Shown here: piece by piece, positions 1 through 14,069 of the stretch
Layout: each line of letters opens with the position of its first letter
Position numbering within the stretch: position 1 is the stretch's first letter
DNA from: Dicaeum eximium
Taxonomy: Eukaryota > Chordata > Aves > Passeriformes > Dicaeidae
Direction: 5' to 3'
NCBI GenBank assembly: GCA_013396995.1
Contig: VWZP01007937.1
Location: forward strand, 496,001-560,000
DNA: 64,000 bases
Position numbers and translations under genes: made by a program
Notes under the pieces: generated by a model
Databases searched by the model: none
Told to the model about the DNA's origin: nothing
What the model saw: only the letters and a program-made list of their open reading frames with translations

Positions 1-3000
1 CTTTACAGATTGACATGAATGTTTCCAGCAGTCCTGTTATCCTGTTACATAAAGGGCCAACCTGAATCCAAGATAATGTTTTGCATGGATAGCTTGAAGC
101 TGTGCAAAACACACAGGAGTGCCTTAGGAGGGGAACCAGCCCTCAAGGGGAAATGTTCAGTTCCAAGTGGTAGCAGACGGTGGGTTTCACCATGTGCCAT
201 CTGCACCATTTGGATGAGTGCACCAGAGGATAAAAAAGTTGAACCTAGTCCTCCAGCCAGGCTTTCTCTCTGGCTCACCTGTCTCAGAGGGAGGACCAGC
301 AGTGCCCATGACTCCTGCAGGTGTCAGGGACTGCTGTTCAATGACAGTGACAACACCTCCACTGGCAAAGGGCAAAAATGACAACCAATTTACTAAGTAA
401 AGAGGGAAAGCAAACGTCCTCTCTCTTCAGGAACTGAACAGGAATCCAAGATCATTAATGGAATATGTAAAAATATCACCACACCCAAGAAATTTCTTTT
501 CCAGCTGTCCTTGTCCCACAGCAGATGGCCAGGTGCTGTCTGAGGAAGTGCATGCTGGAAGCAGTGGCCTGGCTGGTACCAGACCCAAATGTTCTTCCTC
601 CCTGGGCTGACACCATGAAATGTTCATGTTGGGAGCCAGCAGCATTTAGAAACACACAGCTTGGTGCAGTGTCACCAGAATATTTGGCCTCCATGCTGGT
701 CTTATGCACTCATGTTACTACTGAATCTTCATGCTGCCATCAAAGCTACACCACTGTCTGTTTCTGAGTCTAAATTTATTCAAATATTTAAAATATTTCC
801 TACAACCCTAACCCATATATGTCAGTTCTGTCCTGCAAACTTCAGTTCACTGACCTCCAGTTGCACCAATTCAATTTCACTTGAAACCAAAACACAACCA
901 GCAGGTTGGAACATACCAAGTAAAGTAATTAATAGTGCAATCAGCTTCTAAGTCTGTACATTACCCAGTCTCAGCTATTTATCTGATTCCAGCATCTGGA
1001 AGCAAATATTATTTACATTAATGACCTAACTTTTCTTTAAATATATTACTAATTTATAGTAAGAAAACAGTAGATCATGAAGAGATCTCAAATAACTTTG
1101 AAATGCAAAAAAAAAAAAAAAAAGTAAGGGATATAAGTCATCCAAAATGAAACAGTTGTTTATAATCCATCCAAATTTGGTATTTGCATTATAATACTGT
1201 ACAAAATATGATCCAGGCTTGAACTATGCAAAATACCTAATGAGGGCTCCCTTAAATTTTTAGTTATAAACTTAAAAGGGGTGAAAACCAAATTCTTAGC
1301 TTTGAAGATCCTCAAGCTTTGCTGTATTTCCAACAGAGATTTAAATTTTGCAACATCATACAAAATTAAATGAGAAAGTAATGTGCTAGTGACTTGCTCT
1401 ATTTCATCTATTTAACTTCCTATTTACCTCAGAAAGAAAGTTTAATTAGTTTATATATATATGTATTTATTTATAGTAGAAGATGGCCGAATGTCATGTA
1501 TTTCTATGTCATATGAAAGTAATTTCATTATTTAAAAATTAATGTATTGTTTTGAAGTGCATTTCTACCCTCAGCAGTACTAAATAGCCATTGTTCAGTT
1601 TTTGGTAGTAAAACTGGTTTTATAGAGGAAAAGAGCTTTTTCAGTGCAAATGACCCTTTCTGCTCACAACAGTGCAATGAAACTGCCTAAATACAATTAT
1701 TGATGGACTTCTGGCTGCAGAAGAAATTCTGGATATAGAAGTGAGGGGGATTTATTAATCCTAACCCCAACATTTTAAACTGATAAAGAGTGTTTGATAC
1801 CAGAAAATGCTGACTTTTAAGCAATATCAGGCAAATGTTAGAGAGTGAACATCAAATTAGCTCCCAGAGAGAGCACAGATCCTGGTGGAGCAGCGTCACA
1901 TGATGAAACAGCAGAGCACTCTGACTTCTCCACAACAAAGCTGAAATTTAATGGGTCTATCCATCACCTCTGGGTGTGTGTGGATGGGCACTCAGCCACT
2001 GTGCTGCTTTTCTCCTGCTTGGCTCAGGAACAGGGCTCTCAGTTGCCTCCAGACTGCTGCTTTTCCCTGCAAAGCAGATCCACAAAGCTGCTCATTTTCC
2101 CCGAGCAACTGCTGCTTTATGCGGGCTTTAAATAGGCAGATCTGTAGCTCCCCTATGTGAGATTTTTCTAGCCCTTCCAAAGAAAATATTTTTCACTCCT
2201 CTCTTTTCTCTTTGTCCCACGTGGTCTGTACTCCTGCTTTATCACTTACTGACCCTCTGGAGATAAGAGATAAGCAGAGATGACAGATATTTTTGCTTAG
2301 CACTTTTCTTCCCTCCCTCACTCCCTCTTGTCTCTCCTTTCTTCCATGTGCAAGATGAGAGTCTGGACCTGCTGACATTCATTGTACTCTGAAGTTCACT
2401 GAACTTTGAATTTTACACTCATGGAAATGAACACAGCCAAGGTGTTTTATTGGAAAGAGCTGCCTATGATGCACCTACTGTTATTAGCTATTTCTGACAA
2501 ACATTTCTTTTATTACAAGATCCCTGCGCAATGGAAACATGAATTACATAAAAATGGGCAAACCTGAAATACAAATTAACCTTCAATCCACCAGTAAAGC
2601 CTGAAAATTTAGTGTAGTCTATTGGTAAAATTAAATTTTAGTTGTAGTGTGTTTGTCACAATTGCAAATTTTCTCTGCATGCACCACACCTGTTTGAATG
2701 TATTTCTAATCCTGTCTCTAAAATGTTGAGAAATAGTCTCCAGAACGTGCTAAATGGTACATATTTAAATAATAATTTTAAATAGTAATTTGTCTGATAA
2801 ATAGAAAGGGCAATCTACAATAAGGACAAGATAAGTTTCAGCACACCCTCCTTCACTGAAAATGGAAAACTACTGGGATGCATCAGCTCCAGGGTCACAT
2901 ATTTGGAAATTTGTACAAGCCACTAAGATAAAGAAGCCATTTATGGACTTTGTCTGCCCTGAGTGTACTGTGGGAATCCCACTACCACCTGTGCAAATGC

Positions 3001-4942
3001 TTATCACTGATGTGAGTGTGAACCATCCTATCTGAAATGCCAAATCGCTCCATACCAGAACTGAGGCTCCCAGAGAGCTGCTCAGAATAACCCAGGGTAG
3101 CACCACAATAATTAATGAGCCAAACCCTCCCTTAGTTTCCAACTTCTTTGCTTTCAACCCAGCAAAATTCTTAGAGGCTGATTTTGCCTGTGTAAATCTG
3201 ACAAGATTTGTAACAAGTTTTTGATGACTTTGTATTTTCATATTCAGCTGCTCGATTTAAGTTCTTGAAATCTATCTAAATTCTTGGAGTGATAATGGGT
3301 TAGGATGAGAAATTATTTCTTTAAAATAGAGGAAATAAACATGTTTGAAAGTATGGATGTCTGCAGGGTGTTTGTTTGGTTTAGGTTTTTTTTGTTGCTT
3401 AGCCTCTGAGTTTTAGTGTTTGGTTTTTTTCATTGAAAAAGTCATGGTGCAATAGACTGGGTGTTTTATGAACATATCAAAATCTTAAGCACTGGCAGCA
3501 ATTCCATTTATTGAGCAAAACATAAAGATTGTCTACTGCCATAGTTCTCGGAGAACTGAGAAATAGGAACAATATGTAATTAATCTTCTGTTCTGCAGTT
3601 TAAAATAGGTTATGCAATTTAATTTTTATTTTGTTTGTTTTCTTTTTCTCTCTCTTTTTTTTTTTTTCCTTTAAAGTGTAAATCTGTACATCACCTAAAT
3701 TAATGTAAAGTCTGTTTACAGGATGGGTTTCATCAGCTGGTGGGGTTGTTGATATTTCATTATTGCGGGATTTACAACCTGCAAAATGCTTTATCATTCT
3801 GTTTCAGTAAATCAAAATAAGTTATTTCTGGAAACATCCCTTTGTGGAGCAAAGGAGGAAAGTACCTCTCTGCTTCTACCTCTGTATTTTCCATCCTGAT
3901 CTTCTGGCAGGTGAGGTTTGCTCTCTGAGGTGCTGTCAGTGCTAACTCAGCTGGACAGATGGCTGCAGTGCTATGTCAAACATTCCCTTCCTCCTAGTAA
4001 TTCTAGTCCTTGCTGGATGAAAAATTGAGGAAGCTGGGACAAGATGACCATGCCAAGAGATTGGGAGCTTATGTGTGTATGGCTAAATCTGATTGCCAGC
4101 AAACCCATATGAAATAAGTGAAGGCAGAGACTGAGCAGCTCTTTTACATAGTGCTGTGACAGCTTTGCAGAGAGCTGTGCTTGAGGTAAAAGGTCTTTCT
4201 GGGAGTTAAATGGCACAGTGGAGGAGATGAACACTGCTCACCTAATTGTGTCCCCTGAATACTTGGAGATAAATCCTACAGATTGCAGCCGGAAGCTCCT
4301 TTTCAGAACTTAGCATCTCCACTTTGGGAACAGGATTAAATCAAAGTGTAATCACATTAGAGTTACTCTTTAGTTGTTTTACAGTTTTTCAACAAATTTA
4401 TGTGGGATGGATAAAATTTGAGTCAATACCCACTATGATAAAGCGAAGAGATCACTCAGAAGAAGATATAGAATTGAGAATAATATCTGAACCAAGAGTA
4501 TCTGGAATGTATTAATAAATACAGCTGATATTCTATCCCATCTCCATTGCCTGGCCTCTTAATCTGTAGCCCCATATTTTTATGATTTTATAGGAGAGAT
4601 AATTGGTTCTGTAATAAAGGGTAACAGTATAAGCTCTTGCTGCAGAGAATTACCAGAAAACAGGTGAGTATCAGCCCAGTTGGATCTCTAAGCAATAGAC
4701 AGCCAAAGCTGTCTGGAAATGTCGGAAAAGCACAAAACACCACGCTGTGTCACACAAAAGCTGGCACTAAGAACAGCCCAGGATTGTGACTTGGGGATGA
4801 AAAGCTACTCTAGGCAGAGGAGGCTATGAATGAGTGGGAAGTTTACATCCTGGAGCAAAATCAGCCAGGAGCATATTTACAGGAGATGTCCTCTCTGCAG
4901 AGCAGGATGAGGATCTGATTCTGGGAAGCATCAAGATGCATG

Positions 4943-4944
<2 letters not shown>
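1..4944. other. Unique AT-rich noncoding DNA, no gene seen
   Basis: I found no interspersed repeat or exon that I can recognise here. Two overlapping frames at 19-384 on opposite strands lack any recognisable domain and look like chance. Low-complexity patches are an A17 run at 1107-1123, a pyrimidine-rich stretch at about 2185-2345 and a pyrimidine tract at about 3641-3672. The stretch at 500-700 is locally richer in G+C but shows no splice-flanked coding frame. It could be intronic or intergenic. Confidence 0.6.

Positions 4945-4973
<29 letters not shown>
4945..4973. repeat. (TG)n dinucleotide microsatellite
   Basis: About 14.5 uninterrupted TG units follow a short tgcatgcatg stretch. The tract reads as an alternating Cys-Val or Thr-His run in the 127-codon frame (4834-5217, plus) and the 95-codon frame (4861-5148, minus), so those frames are not evidence of genes. 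Length is likely polymorphic. Confidence 0.97.
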
Positions 4974-4975
<2 letters not shown>

Positions 4976-7310
4976 AACTGTGTATTAGGACAGAGGAGGT
5001 GAACAAGAAGCCAATACAGACCATGGATAAAAAAAGGATCAAATTTTATGGTTCTGAGCACATGGACATATCTTTCCAACTGCAATGGAACACTTGGTGT
5101 TTTTTTGTGCCTATGCAAGGCACTGTCTCCTACCAGAAATGCCCACACAAGAGCCTAAGAGAAGGCAGGGATAGCACAACTGGGGTGAGGAGGGAGGGGG
5201 AGACCAGGTACACTTAATGCCCCTCAGCTTCCATCTCTGTTCAGCTGAATACAAGGGCAGTAGGATGTGGCTGAATGCAGGTCCATGGAGATGACAATGA
5301 CAAAGCTAAATCGATCATACAGGCGAATACCAGGGTATTTATGAGAACTATCTTATAAACAGATCTTATAGTGATTTAATTATTGCTCCAGCTTTAGGGA
5401 CCAGTCACTCAGAAGCGAACCTTGCTGCTGCAGAATGCAGTAATTTATGTAACAGGCTATCATTTGTCCTTTTAATGTTGTCTGAAGAGCTCATCTTCAG
5501 TCAACATTTGAGTAGGAAAACAGCTGTGGTAACTGTGGGGTTTATATCGGCAAGCAGTCACTTCTTAATGCTGATGGAGGTAGAGGTTAAAATTGAAACA
5601 TCTATTCCAATTCCAACCATCTATTAGGAGACAGAATTTATTTCTCCTATATACTGTGAAATTTGGCTTGGCAGAAATAAAAAAAAAAAGTCATGAACTG
5701 CTGTAAAGATGTGCCAACTCTCCTATAAGGAGAGAAGTATCATTTGTGGAAAGAAAACCTACCAGAAGGTATAGTAAAAATGATGGAAAAGTTACTTAAG
5801 TTGACAATTATAAAACAGCTCCTTTCTACCTGGAACTGTGCATACAAGAAATGGCATACCAAGAAAAAAATCCCCAGAGAAGGATACTTAGTAGAAAGGA
5901 TCAAAACAAATGGCAAAGGAAGAATCGCTTTCATATGTGCTTCTCATGTGTCTCTGCTATGAAAAACAAAACCATTTAATTTTCATAATTGCACTTGCAG
6001 TGTAAAGAGAGGAACACCTTTAGGAAGAAGGGAAAGAAGCATCCTACATTCCCAGGGTATCAGTGGGGTACAAGCTGATGACATCTAAGGAGGGGGAGAT
6101 GTTCAGAATCTGCTCCGTGCTTCTCTTCCCCAAAAGTGGGTCTGCACCTGTAAAAGCCTTACAAGAACAAAAAACCTCAAGTTAGGAACAGGTCAGCAGA
6201 GCCATCTCAACACCCACTCTCACAAAACCCTATTGTCTTCTTTAAATCATTGTATTCCTTGTTATCCACAGGATCTTAAAGGAAAGTCAGTCAGGAACAC
6301 TGCAACTAAAGCAATCTTTCTCATCACTAATTTTATCTTCATTTCTGAGTGTCACCATTTATATAATTATTTTTATTTTGGTGAGTGTTTCACAGCCTTT
6401 AATAAATGTAATTGTCCTCATATGAGCAAAGGAGCTCCTATTAATGTCATTTTTTTAGATGAGACAATTGAGACTGAGGAGGAAATTGATTGTTAATTTT
6501 AGTTTTCAGTATGAGATATATAACCTGACTTTTCAGGAAACTTGGCATTGTTAAGCCCTTTGTGTATAGGTGCATACAACATCCTGAGGTAGGCCCAGGG
6601 TTAGAAATGTAGTTGCATACTGCTGTCAGCATGACATGGTCCATTAATATTTAAGATCTTTATCCCACTAATTTCTCTTTACATTGATATTAAAACTATT
6701 TATCCCACCAACTACAGTTGCAAAAGTGAGTGATCAGCACTTTGCAGAGCTTATATCCACACTGCAGAGTGACCAGCTGGAAAATGAGAAAGTCTCAACT
6801 GGTCAAGGCTTATAAAAATACTCCTTGGAGTAACACACCGAACATCATGCAGAAACACTTAGGGCGGATATTGTTCATTCCCTGCCTGAAGTCTGCTCTG
6901 TTTATTACACTCCTTTCAACAGATGCAGAAAGATTGTCCAGTATTTTGCAGACATAACTGCATATCATTTCGTTACTCAGGAGATTTATTCTGCACAATT
7001 TAAAGGGGAAACTACCTACTGAAAAAGGTTCTGTCTGAGCTATTAAAACATATGGACAATGAGTGGATTAAGGCTGCATGAGCAAACTTAATTGTTGCAT
7101 TCTCTCACTCGCATCCTTGATTCTCCAGCTGCTTTCAAACCTTGAGATAATTTCTTTTTTTGTTTTGCCTTTAATCCCTTCATTCCCTTGGGATACTCAG
7201 TAAGGGAGGATTATGCTGACACCAACCATGTCTTCCTACAAGCTTATATATGATCAGCAGCAAGTGGCCTCGATCACACCAATACACCCCTGCCCCCCAT
7301 GCCACATCAG
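4974..7310. other. Unique AT-rich noncoding DNA, no gene seen
   Basis: There is no recognisable transposon, RNA gene or coding exon. The longest frames (about 60-87 codons) have no domain and low-complexity composition. A poly-A run lies near 5679-5690. The stretch at about 7030-7140 is well mixed in composition and could be a conserved noncoding element, but that cannot be judged without a cross-species alignment. Confidence 0.55.
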
Positions 7311-7345
7311 TGAAATGGTGTGAAATGGTGTGAAATGGTGTGCTG
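7311..7345. repeat. Short 10-bp tandem repeat, three perfect units
   Basis: The unit tgaaatggtg occurs three times in direct succession (7311-7320, 7321-7330, 7331-7340) and is followed by a degenerate fourth (tgctggtgtg). The repeat is perfect, so it is either recent or unstable. It is AT/GC balanced and too short to assign to a named satellite. Confidence 0.95.
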
Positions 7346-10300
7346 GTGTGCACTCTGCCAGGTACTGGATCATGGGTGAGGGCACCTTGGCTGTCACAGA
7401 CATCATTTCTATCTTCTTTTAATACTCAAACATCCCACACATCAACTAACAGAAGAGGTTGGTGCCCAGTCAATTTGCTTAGATCCTATGTGGAATATTT
7501 GTTGATGTTGGAAGTCCTGCCCTTTTAAAGACAGCAAACAGCAGTGGCCTTTAAAATGCAAAAGGTTTTCCTGTGTGTAATGACCTGCCTCTGAGGCAGG
7601 GCAGCTGAGCTTCCTGCTAATAAATCCCTTGAGGTGATTAGAGTGAAACAACACGGATTGACTGGTGTCAATGAGGCGGAGTTGTTTTAAAACAATTGGA
7701 TTGCAATGGAAAGGGGGTAGCAGCTGTTTTGGTTGTTTACTAGAAAAGTATGAGAACACCATGAAGAAAATACACAGGTTAAAAAAAGGAAGAAGAAGGA
7801 AAGGACAGATATAGATAGACAGTGGAGGGGAAGGATATCATCAACCATAGGTAAAGAGACAAGATTTGATCGTTGTAATTTTTATGTCTGTGGTTGGACT
7901 AATGTCACAGTCTTTATTTGTTGGGGGTGAAGGCCTGTGAAAAAAAGAATTCATCAGGTTGTATATATTGAAATGATTGTGGGTACATCTAGATGCCTCC
8001 TGAGGAAGGGGATTCTCTGGGTCTTGTACAACACTATGGGGCATTTGCAGACATCCAGTGGAGAGCTCCCAAAAGAGTCAGGGGGTGCTTTGGGGTCTTT
8101 GGTGGTCCACAGTCCCCTCTAGAGGTATGACCACCATTGGACCCTGCTTCTCTGCAGATGCATCTTATGGGGGAAGGGAGAACTTGGCCTCAAAAAAGCA
8201 TTAGCCCAACTTTGTAGGATTTGTTTCTTATCAGGCATCCCCCTTGACTCATTTAAAACACCTTATTTAAGACATCATGTTCCTGATTGTCCTGTATGCA
8301 ATCAAACCCAGGCAAACCTGGGTAATGGTCAGGATGCCACACCTGTGAAATTACTTTCCCAGAATCCAGGGTAGGGCACCAACTAGCCTATAGTTGAGAA
8401 GCTTTTTCCTCTCACCCTCTCACAGGTCCAAGTATCTACCACACTTACCAGCAAATTCAAAGGACAACAATGACAACAAAACCTGGGACGTGCTAAAAAA
8501 ATACACACACAGAACTGTGATTTTGTGAAGAATAATAGAATATGCTCCATGCAATTCATTGCTAGAGATCTCAGCTGCAGATTTCATTTTGTGGAAAGAC
8601 ATGTGCCTCTTAAAATATATCCTTGTTAGAAGGAGAGAGATGGATACCAAAGTTTCAGCAGAGATAAAAGACATTTATCACAGAAACTCACCTGACAGAG
8701 AGGAGAAGAGCAATATTTGCAGATGAATTTGATCATATGGAGGAGTGAGTAATACTTGGAATTCTTTGGATTGAAAATAAGCTGGCATTGGTAAATTGTT
8801 TGAAAGGATTCTGGAGTGAAGTGGTAATTTTTAAAAATAGATGCAAGTAAGTAGCTTGTAAAGTCATGTTGTTTTATTTGGTCAGATTCTGTGGCTTCAG
8901 TTAATCTGACAGAGATGTGTTCAAGAAAGCTGCTGCTAATTTCAGTACAGGAAGGAAAAGTTGTTCATTCTGTAAAGAAACTATGAAGGCTTGACCAACC
9001 ACTAAACAAAATCTTCAATTGCAGATTTTTTGTTTTATTTTTAGGTTTTTGGCTCCTGTTGTTAAAGAAAGCTATGATAACAACAAGCTGTGATGGGTGA
9101 AACAAAATCCAGGCTCATTAGAAATGTTCAGAAGCTTTCATGCTAGTGTAAGAAAATCCCTCAAAACCTGAACAGGACTGTTTTTATTCCTAAATCACAG
9201 CTGATCTCACCCTGTGAAAATGTTACAAATCTTGCATATGGAGAAGCATCATGCCTGAGAATTTCCAGATGTTTTCCTGGTCTTCATCAGTTATTTCCAA
9301 AATCCAGAAACAACTTGTTTACTGGGTTGCAAAACTCTGTCTGTACTGTGCACATCTCTAGCATTAACCAACATAATACGAGCAGACATTAGACAAAATT
9401 GCAATAGGGCCAAGAGATCCCAGGTTTCTGGGGAATTTCAGCATTTTTATTCTGAAGCAGATGACTGGCAGGTGATTTCTGGGCCCTGCTCTATGTCGAG
9501 AAAAGAAGCATAGACACTTGTGGTGCTCCAAAGATTTGAGCTCTCCAGAACCCACACAGCCCTTGGATTTTATTACCTCTTGCTCTCAGTGGAGCAATTC
9601 CTATTGAATTCCCACTGGGTTGAGTCCCAGTGGCCAATAACTTTAGGACAAATTTTCTTGGATTTGCTTTTCTTTGCCCTGTCGCTGGTACTGACTGTAT
9701 TTGGGGTTGGTTTCTGAAGGAGTGCCAGGAACTGGTACCTGTCAAGATCTGAGAGGAACTTTTACTGCAGCCTTGGAAAGGCCAGGAGGAGTAGAGGACA
9801 GCAGCTGTGCCAGAGAAGAGAGCACCACTGAAATGTGGCTGATTTGTGTGTTGCTAGAACTGGAAGAATTTTTAGGAAGAAGAATTATATTGCAGCATTT
9901 TCCTAACACTGTAGTAGGAAAAAGGAATAGGATTACAACCAGGAAAAAATTCTGAGCAAACCTGTTGTGATGCTGTGGGGTCTTTTACAAACAGGGCAAT
10001 TAGTGATTAAATGTGATATTCAGTAAAAAGTTTTTTTTTCATCTCAGTGGCCCCTAGAAAGAGGCACTGGAACTGGCTCAGGAGAATCACTACTTCTGGT
10101 GGCACTTTGAGAGAACACAGGTCAGCCTGAATTTTCCCTACTCTGCATTGGAGGTTTAGTAATAAGTTTTGGTAGGGTTAGAGGCTAGCAACAAATTGAG
10201 CTATTTCTGCTGTAATGTTTTTTCTAACTGAGCACAGAAGAAAGTTCATTTAAAAAAAAATCTAGCTAAAAGGAAATGATGAACTATAACAAAAGATAAG

Positions 10301-12795
10301 TCATTGTTGCATTGACTTTAAAAAGTGAGGAAGGTGGAGATTTCTCTGCACTAGAATCAGCTTACCAAGGCAATAAAATGAGGAATTAGGACCAGAATAG
10401 ATAAGAGTTGAAGAGAGTATTAAAAGATTACAGAATCTAGAAACTGATAGAGTAGAACAATGACTACTCAACCTATATTTCACACTCCTAAAACAAATGA
10501 GGAAAACATGCAAGAAGCCTTTCATGCATGTACCCAGTATTAGACTATTCAATGAAATAAAATTCAAAAGAAAAATTAATCTGGTCAAAAACACTTTGCA
10601 CTCCAGGAACAAAAGTTCTAAATATAGTCTTTAGGTTTTGAATGAGAGAATTTTGGAGACTTCAAGAAAACAAGAGTGTAGTCACAGTGTCCAGTAACCA
10701 CAGGCAGTCATTAATTGTTCACATATGTATGTACACATGTTCCTATCTGCATATAAATGTGTGCTATTTTTTGCAGCATTCAAAAAATATTGATTTGTAC
10801 AAAGGCTTTGTTAAAAAAATAATTCCCTCAATTTTATTATGTGCCCTGCAATACAGAACATTTTTCTTAAAGTCCACATTATGGGGTCAAATATTGCATA
10901 AAATAACAGCAGAAGAGGAAGAAAAAAGATTGTAACCCTCTTGGCTATAAGCAAAAAGTTGAATGCATGAAAGGAATGCAGAATAAAAGCTCAGAATGTC
11001 AAAATGATCCTCCTTAAATGCAAATATCTCATCACTTCAGTTCTAATATGATTATTTTTGCAGGGCTTGCCCTACTTTTTTTTTTTTTTAACTTGGTGAA
11101 TTAGTTATAGTGCAATGTGTTCACCCTTAGAGCTATTTTGATGACATAAAATGTAAATGAGATTAAAGCACTTTTGTGTTTGCCTCTGTGTGACCCACTG
11201 AGGGCTCAACAGAAAAGTGACTGTTTCAGTTCTGCTCTAGACACTTCCTGGCTTTACAGATTCTCATTTCTCCTGAAGAGCAGGGAATGGGAAAAGGATG
11301 ACACTCAAGCCAGAGCAGGTTGAGCCATTTTTCCAGGTGGGGGGCTTTGGGAAACATCAGTATCTTCAGGCACAATATGTGTTGTCACACTGGCTATAAC
11401 CACAGACAACCTATACCTACTACATCCAGCATATTCTCATTAGGTACCAATAAAAATGCAGTCATTAAAATAAAGTTTTTGTATTTTCCCCTTTCAGGTT
11501 ATGGCATTTGCTTGTGAATGCTATGAATTTTTTTTTTGGTGAAATTTTTCTGTGCAATGCAAAAACACCTACCAGGATTGGAAAATTTCAAAACAATTCT
11601 AACAGTAATAGTAATACATTAGCTATAAAGTATAGAAAAAAAACAAGGAATAATTAAAGAGTTAAGAGAAGGAAATCTTAAAACCAATTGAAATGTGAGG
11701 GAATCCTGCAAATATTAAATCTGCTTAACTTCATGTTTCATTTGAAATGCCATTAAGGTGAAAGGCACACTACTTACAGAAAGCCCTGTTACTTTCCTTG
11801 CTACTGCACTGGGGAGGGGGGCAAGGAGTGGGCTGAGAGAGCTCTTAAATAGAGTATCTTAATGGATCAGGCTCTAATTGCTAAGCCCCAGGGCTAAGCC
11901 ATCGTTTTTGAAGCTGACACCTCCAGATGCTTTTTGAATAAGCAAAGCTTTCCAGCAGGCACAAGGCCTGGAAAAGGATATTTAAAAACCCTACAGAGGT
12001 TCTATGAGACATCCTTCAGGGAATATGGAGATCATGGATCTTGACTCCCATACCTGAAGAGTCTGTCCACTACAGGCTATACCAGTAACATATCTTAGAT
12101 GGTGCAAATCATCAGAGTACCCTCCTTGTCTCTGGTGAATCACTGCTTAAGTTCTAGGCATTGACTTTCTGCCCAAGGGTGCCCTTCATTCTTAAACCTC
12201 TCTCCTTAACCCAGGAAATTATTTCAGGCCTGTTATACAACAAAACAGCTTAGAGCTTCTTTTGCTTTAATGCATCATTTTTATTAAAAATATGCATATA
12301 AATTGTATGCTAAAGAGAGAGCAAGGCTTCGACAGGTGCTTAGGGTCAGTTGTGTTTGCAGCCTTGACTGGAACTCATGGAAAAAAACAGATGTGCCCCG
12401 GTTTGTTGGAGTATGTGTAGAGCTGTGGTATTCTACTACTTCTAGTAAACCCCCCTGGCAAAGCTGTGTGGGCTTTGGGGCTCACATCCCAGCTCATCAC
12501 ACTGCCTGTTCTACAGGACAAGGGCACTGAACATGTGCTGGACACAGCTCACTTGAGTTTGGTAAAATCAGCTGGAGTTAATTGTCCTAATTACAGCCCA
12601 TCCCCCAGGCATGGTTGATGCTATTTTCCATATCTTCCTTGTCCCACTGCCCTGCTCTCCCCTCTCTGCTGCTGAGCTCTGCACAGGCCTTACAGAGATA
12701 ATGTCAAGCTGGGAGAGAGGAACTCGCCTGAATTACACAGGGCATGTGGCACATATGTGCACAATGCATCTGCATTTTCAAATATGAGCTTGAAA
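7346..12795. other. Unique noncoding DNA, no gene seen
   Basis: I see no CR1, LTR, RNA gene or coding exon here. Frames up to 106 codons (minus, 7442-7762) lack domain signatures. Simple runs include T14 at 11076-11089. The stretch is CpG-poor with no promoter-like island. Confidence 0.55.
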
Positions 12796-12837
12796 ATCAT
12801 AGAATCACAGAATGATTTGGATTGGAAGGGACCTTAC
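12796..12837 (-). mobile_element. CR1 LINE, 3'-tail fragment
   Basis: This is a stub of about 40 bp of the avian CR1 3' end, read in reverse complement. It contains atcatagaatcacagaatg, the tail octamer region, followed by ttggaagggacctta, the start of the conserved 3' untranslated region. Homology stops abruptly, so this is an extremely 5'-truncated insertion or the remnant of a deletion. It has no coding capacity. Confidence 0.85.
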
Positions 12838-14043
12838 ATTTTCTTAAAGGGAAAAAGCAACACCACTCTCCATTACTGTCAACTGTTACATTTTAATGCA
12901 ATAAATACACTGGAAAGCACCTCTCAACAAGGCAGTTCTAATATAAAGGTTCTACCTATCCAAACATGCTATGATGCTTTTTTTTTTAATTACAAATCAA
13001 TTTATTAGATTTTACAGCTTTATCAGAATGGAAATCAAAGAATTAAGCCAGATGTTACTGTTCCTCCAGTGTATTCTTATTGTAAATAACTTCTTCATTG
13101 AGAATTAATTTTCAGCAGCAGCTCTTGGGCATCATGGACATTACTTATTAAAAATGCAAATATTAATACTGGTAAATAATTCCGTACTGTTAAAATATTA
13201 AGGCTTTTTCTCTATGAGAACACTACAGCACTAAACACTGTATGGATTTTGTAATGCTAAATATAAAAACGAGAAAGCCTTGTTTTTCCATAGTTATATT
13301 AAAACCTCTCAGTAAATATTGGAAAGTAAGCCAAAGCTTCTGTGAATTTAATACGCTGTCTTTGCAAGTACTTTAATTTGGGATAAATCCTGCACTGTTA
13401 TAGAGCACTAAAAAGGGAATCAGTAAGACCACAGGAAGGTTCTAGAACAGTTTCTCTAAAACTCTGATCAAGCAGGAATGAGGAGCAAGAGCTTCAAGCC
13501 TCTGTCAGAGGTATCAAAAGTAATAATTTCTTATGTACATCTTAGAAAAAACCAAAAATATTTCAACATCTCATCAACCTCCCTGGGTATTTTAAAAATA
13601 TTTTGGATTTACCCAGAATGTCTTAACTGCTCTTCTCATGCTTTCCCTTCTCTTTTGCTATATAAACCAAAATAAAATACTCTTCCAGGAAGAAGGCAAG
13701 CCTTCTGCCAGCACTGAAACTCATCTATTTAAAATGTTGACAAGCTCAATGTAAGTAGGCCCCATATATTACAAAGTTATCTGACATCATTCCTTCAAAG
13801 GTCTGTTAAGGTGATCTAACTCAAAATAATTATGGATTTTCAGAATATGCTGATTCTAACTGTGCCAAACATCACAATCAAATAGAGAACCATAACAGAC
13901 TTAAATACAGCATTAAAACCAATTCCCAGAACGAGGGATCTAGAAGTTCTTTTGTTCTTTCAGCCTCAATAAATGAGACATGTTTTTCCTGTTGATGGTC
14001 ATTGTTAGGTGCTCTGTAAAAATCCCATCTACTTCTACAGAGG

Positions 14044-14069
14044 AAAACACCCACTCAAAACACCCACTC
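14044..14069. repeat. 13-bp perfect tandem duplication
   Basis: The unit aaaacacccactc occurs twice head-to-tail (14044-14056 and 14057-14069) with no mismatch. This looks like a small slippage or repair duplication. Confidence 0.93.

Noticed and set aside
19..384. 120-codon plus frame with overlapping minus frames
   Set aside because: No domain or coding bias, and both strands are open over the same G+C-richer stretch.
4834..5217. 127-codon frame through a CV repeat
   Set aside because: It is created by the (TG)n microsatellite.
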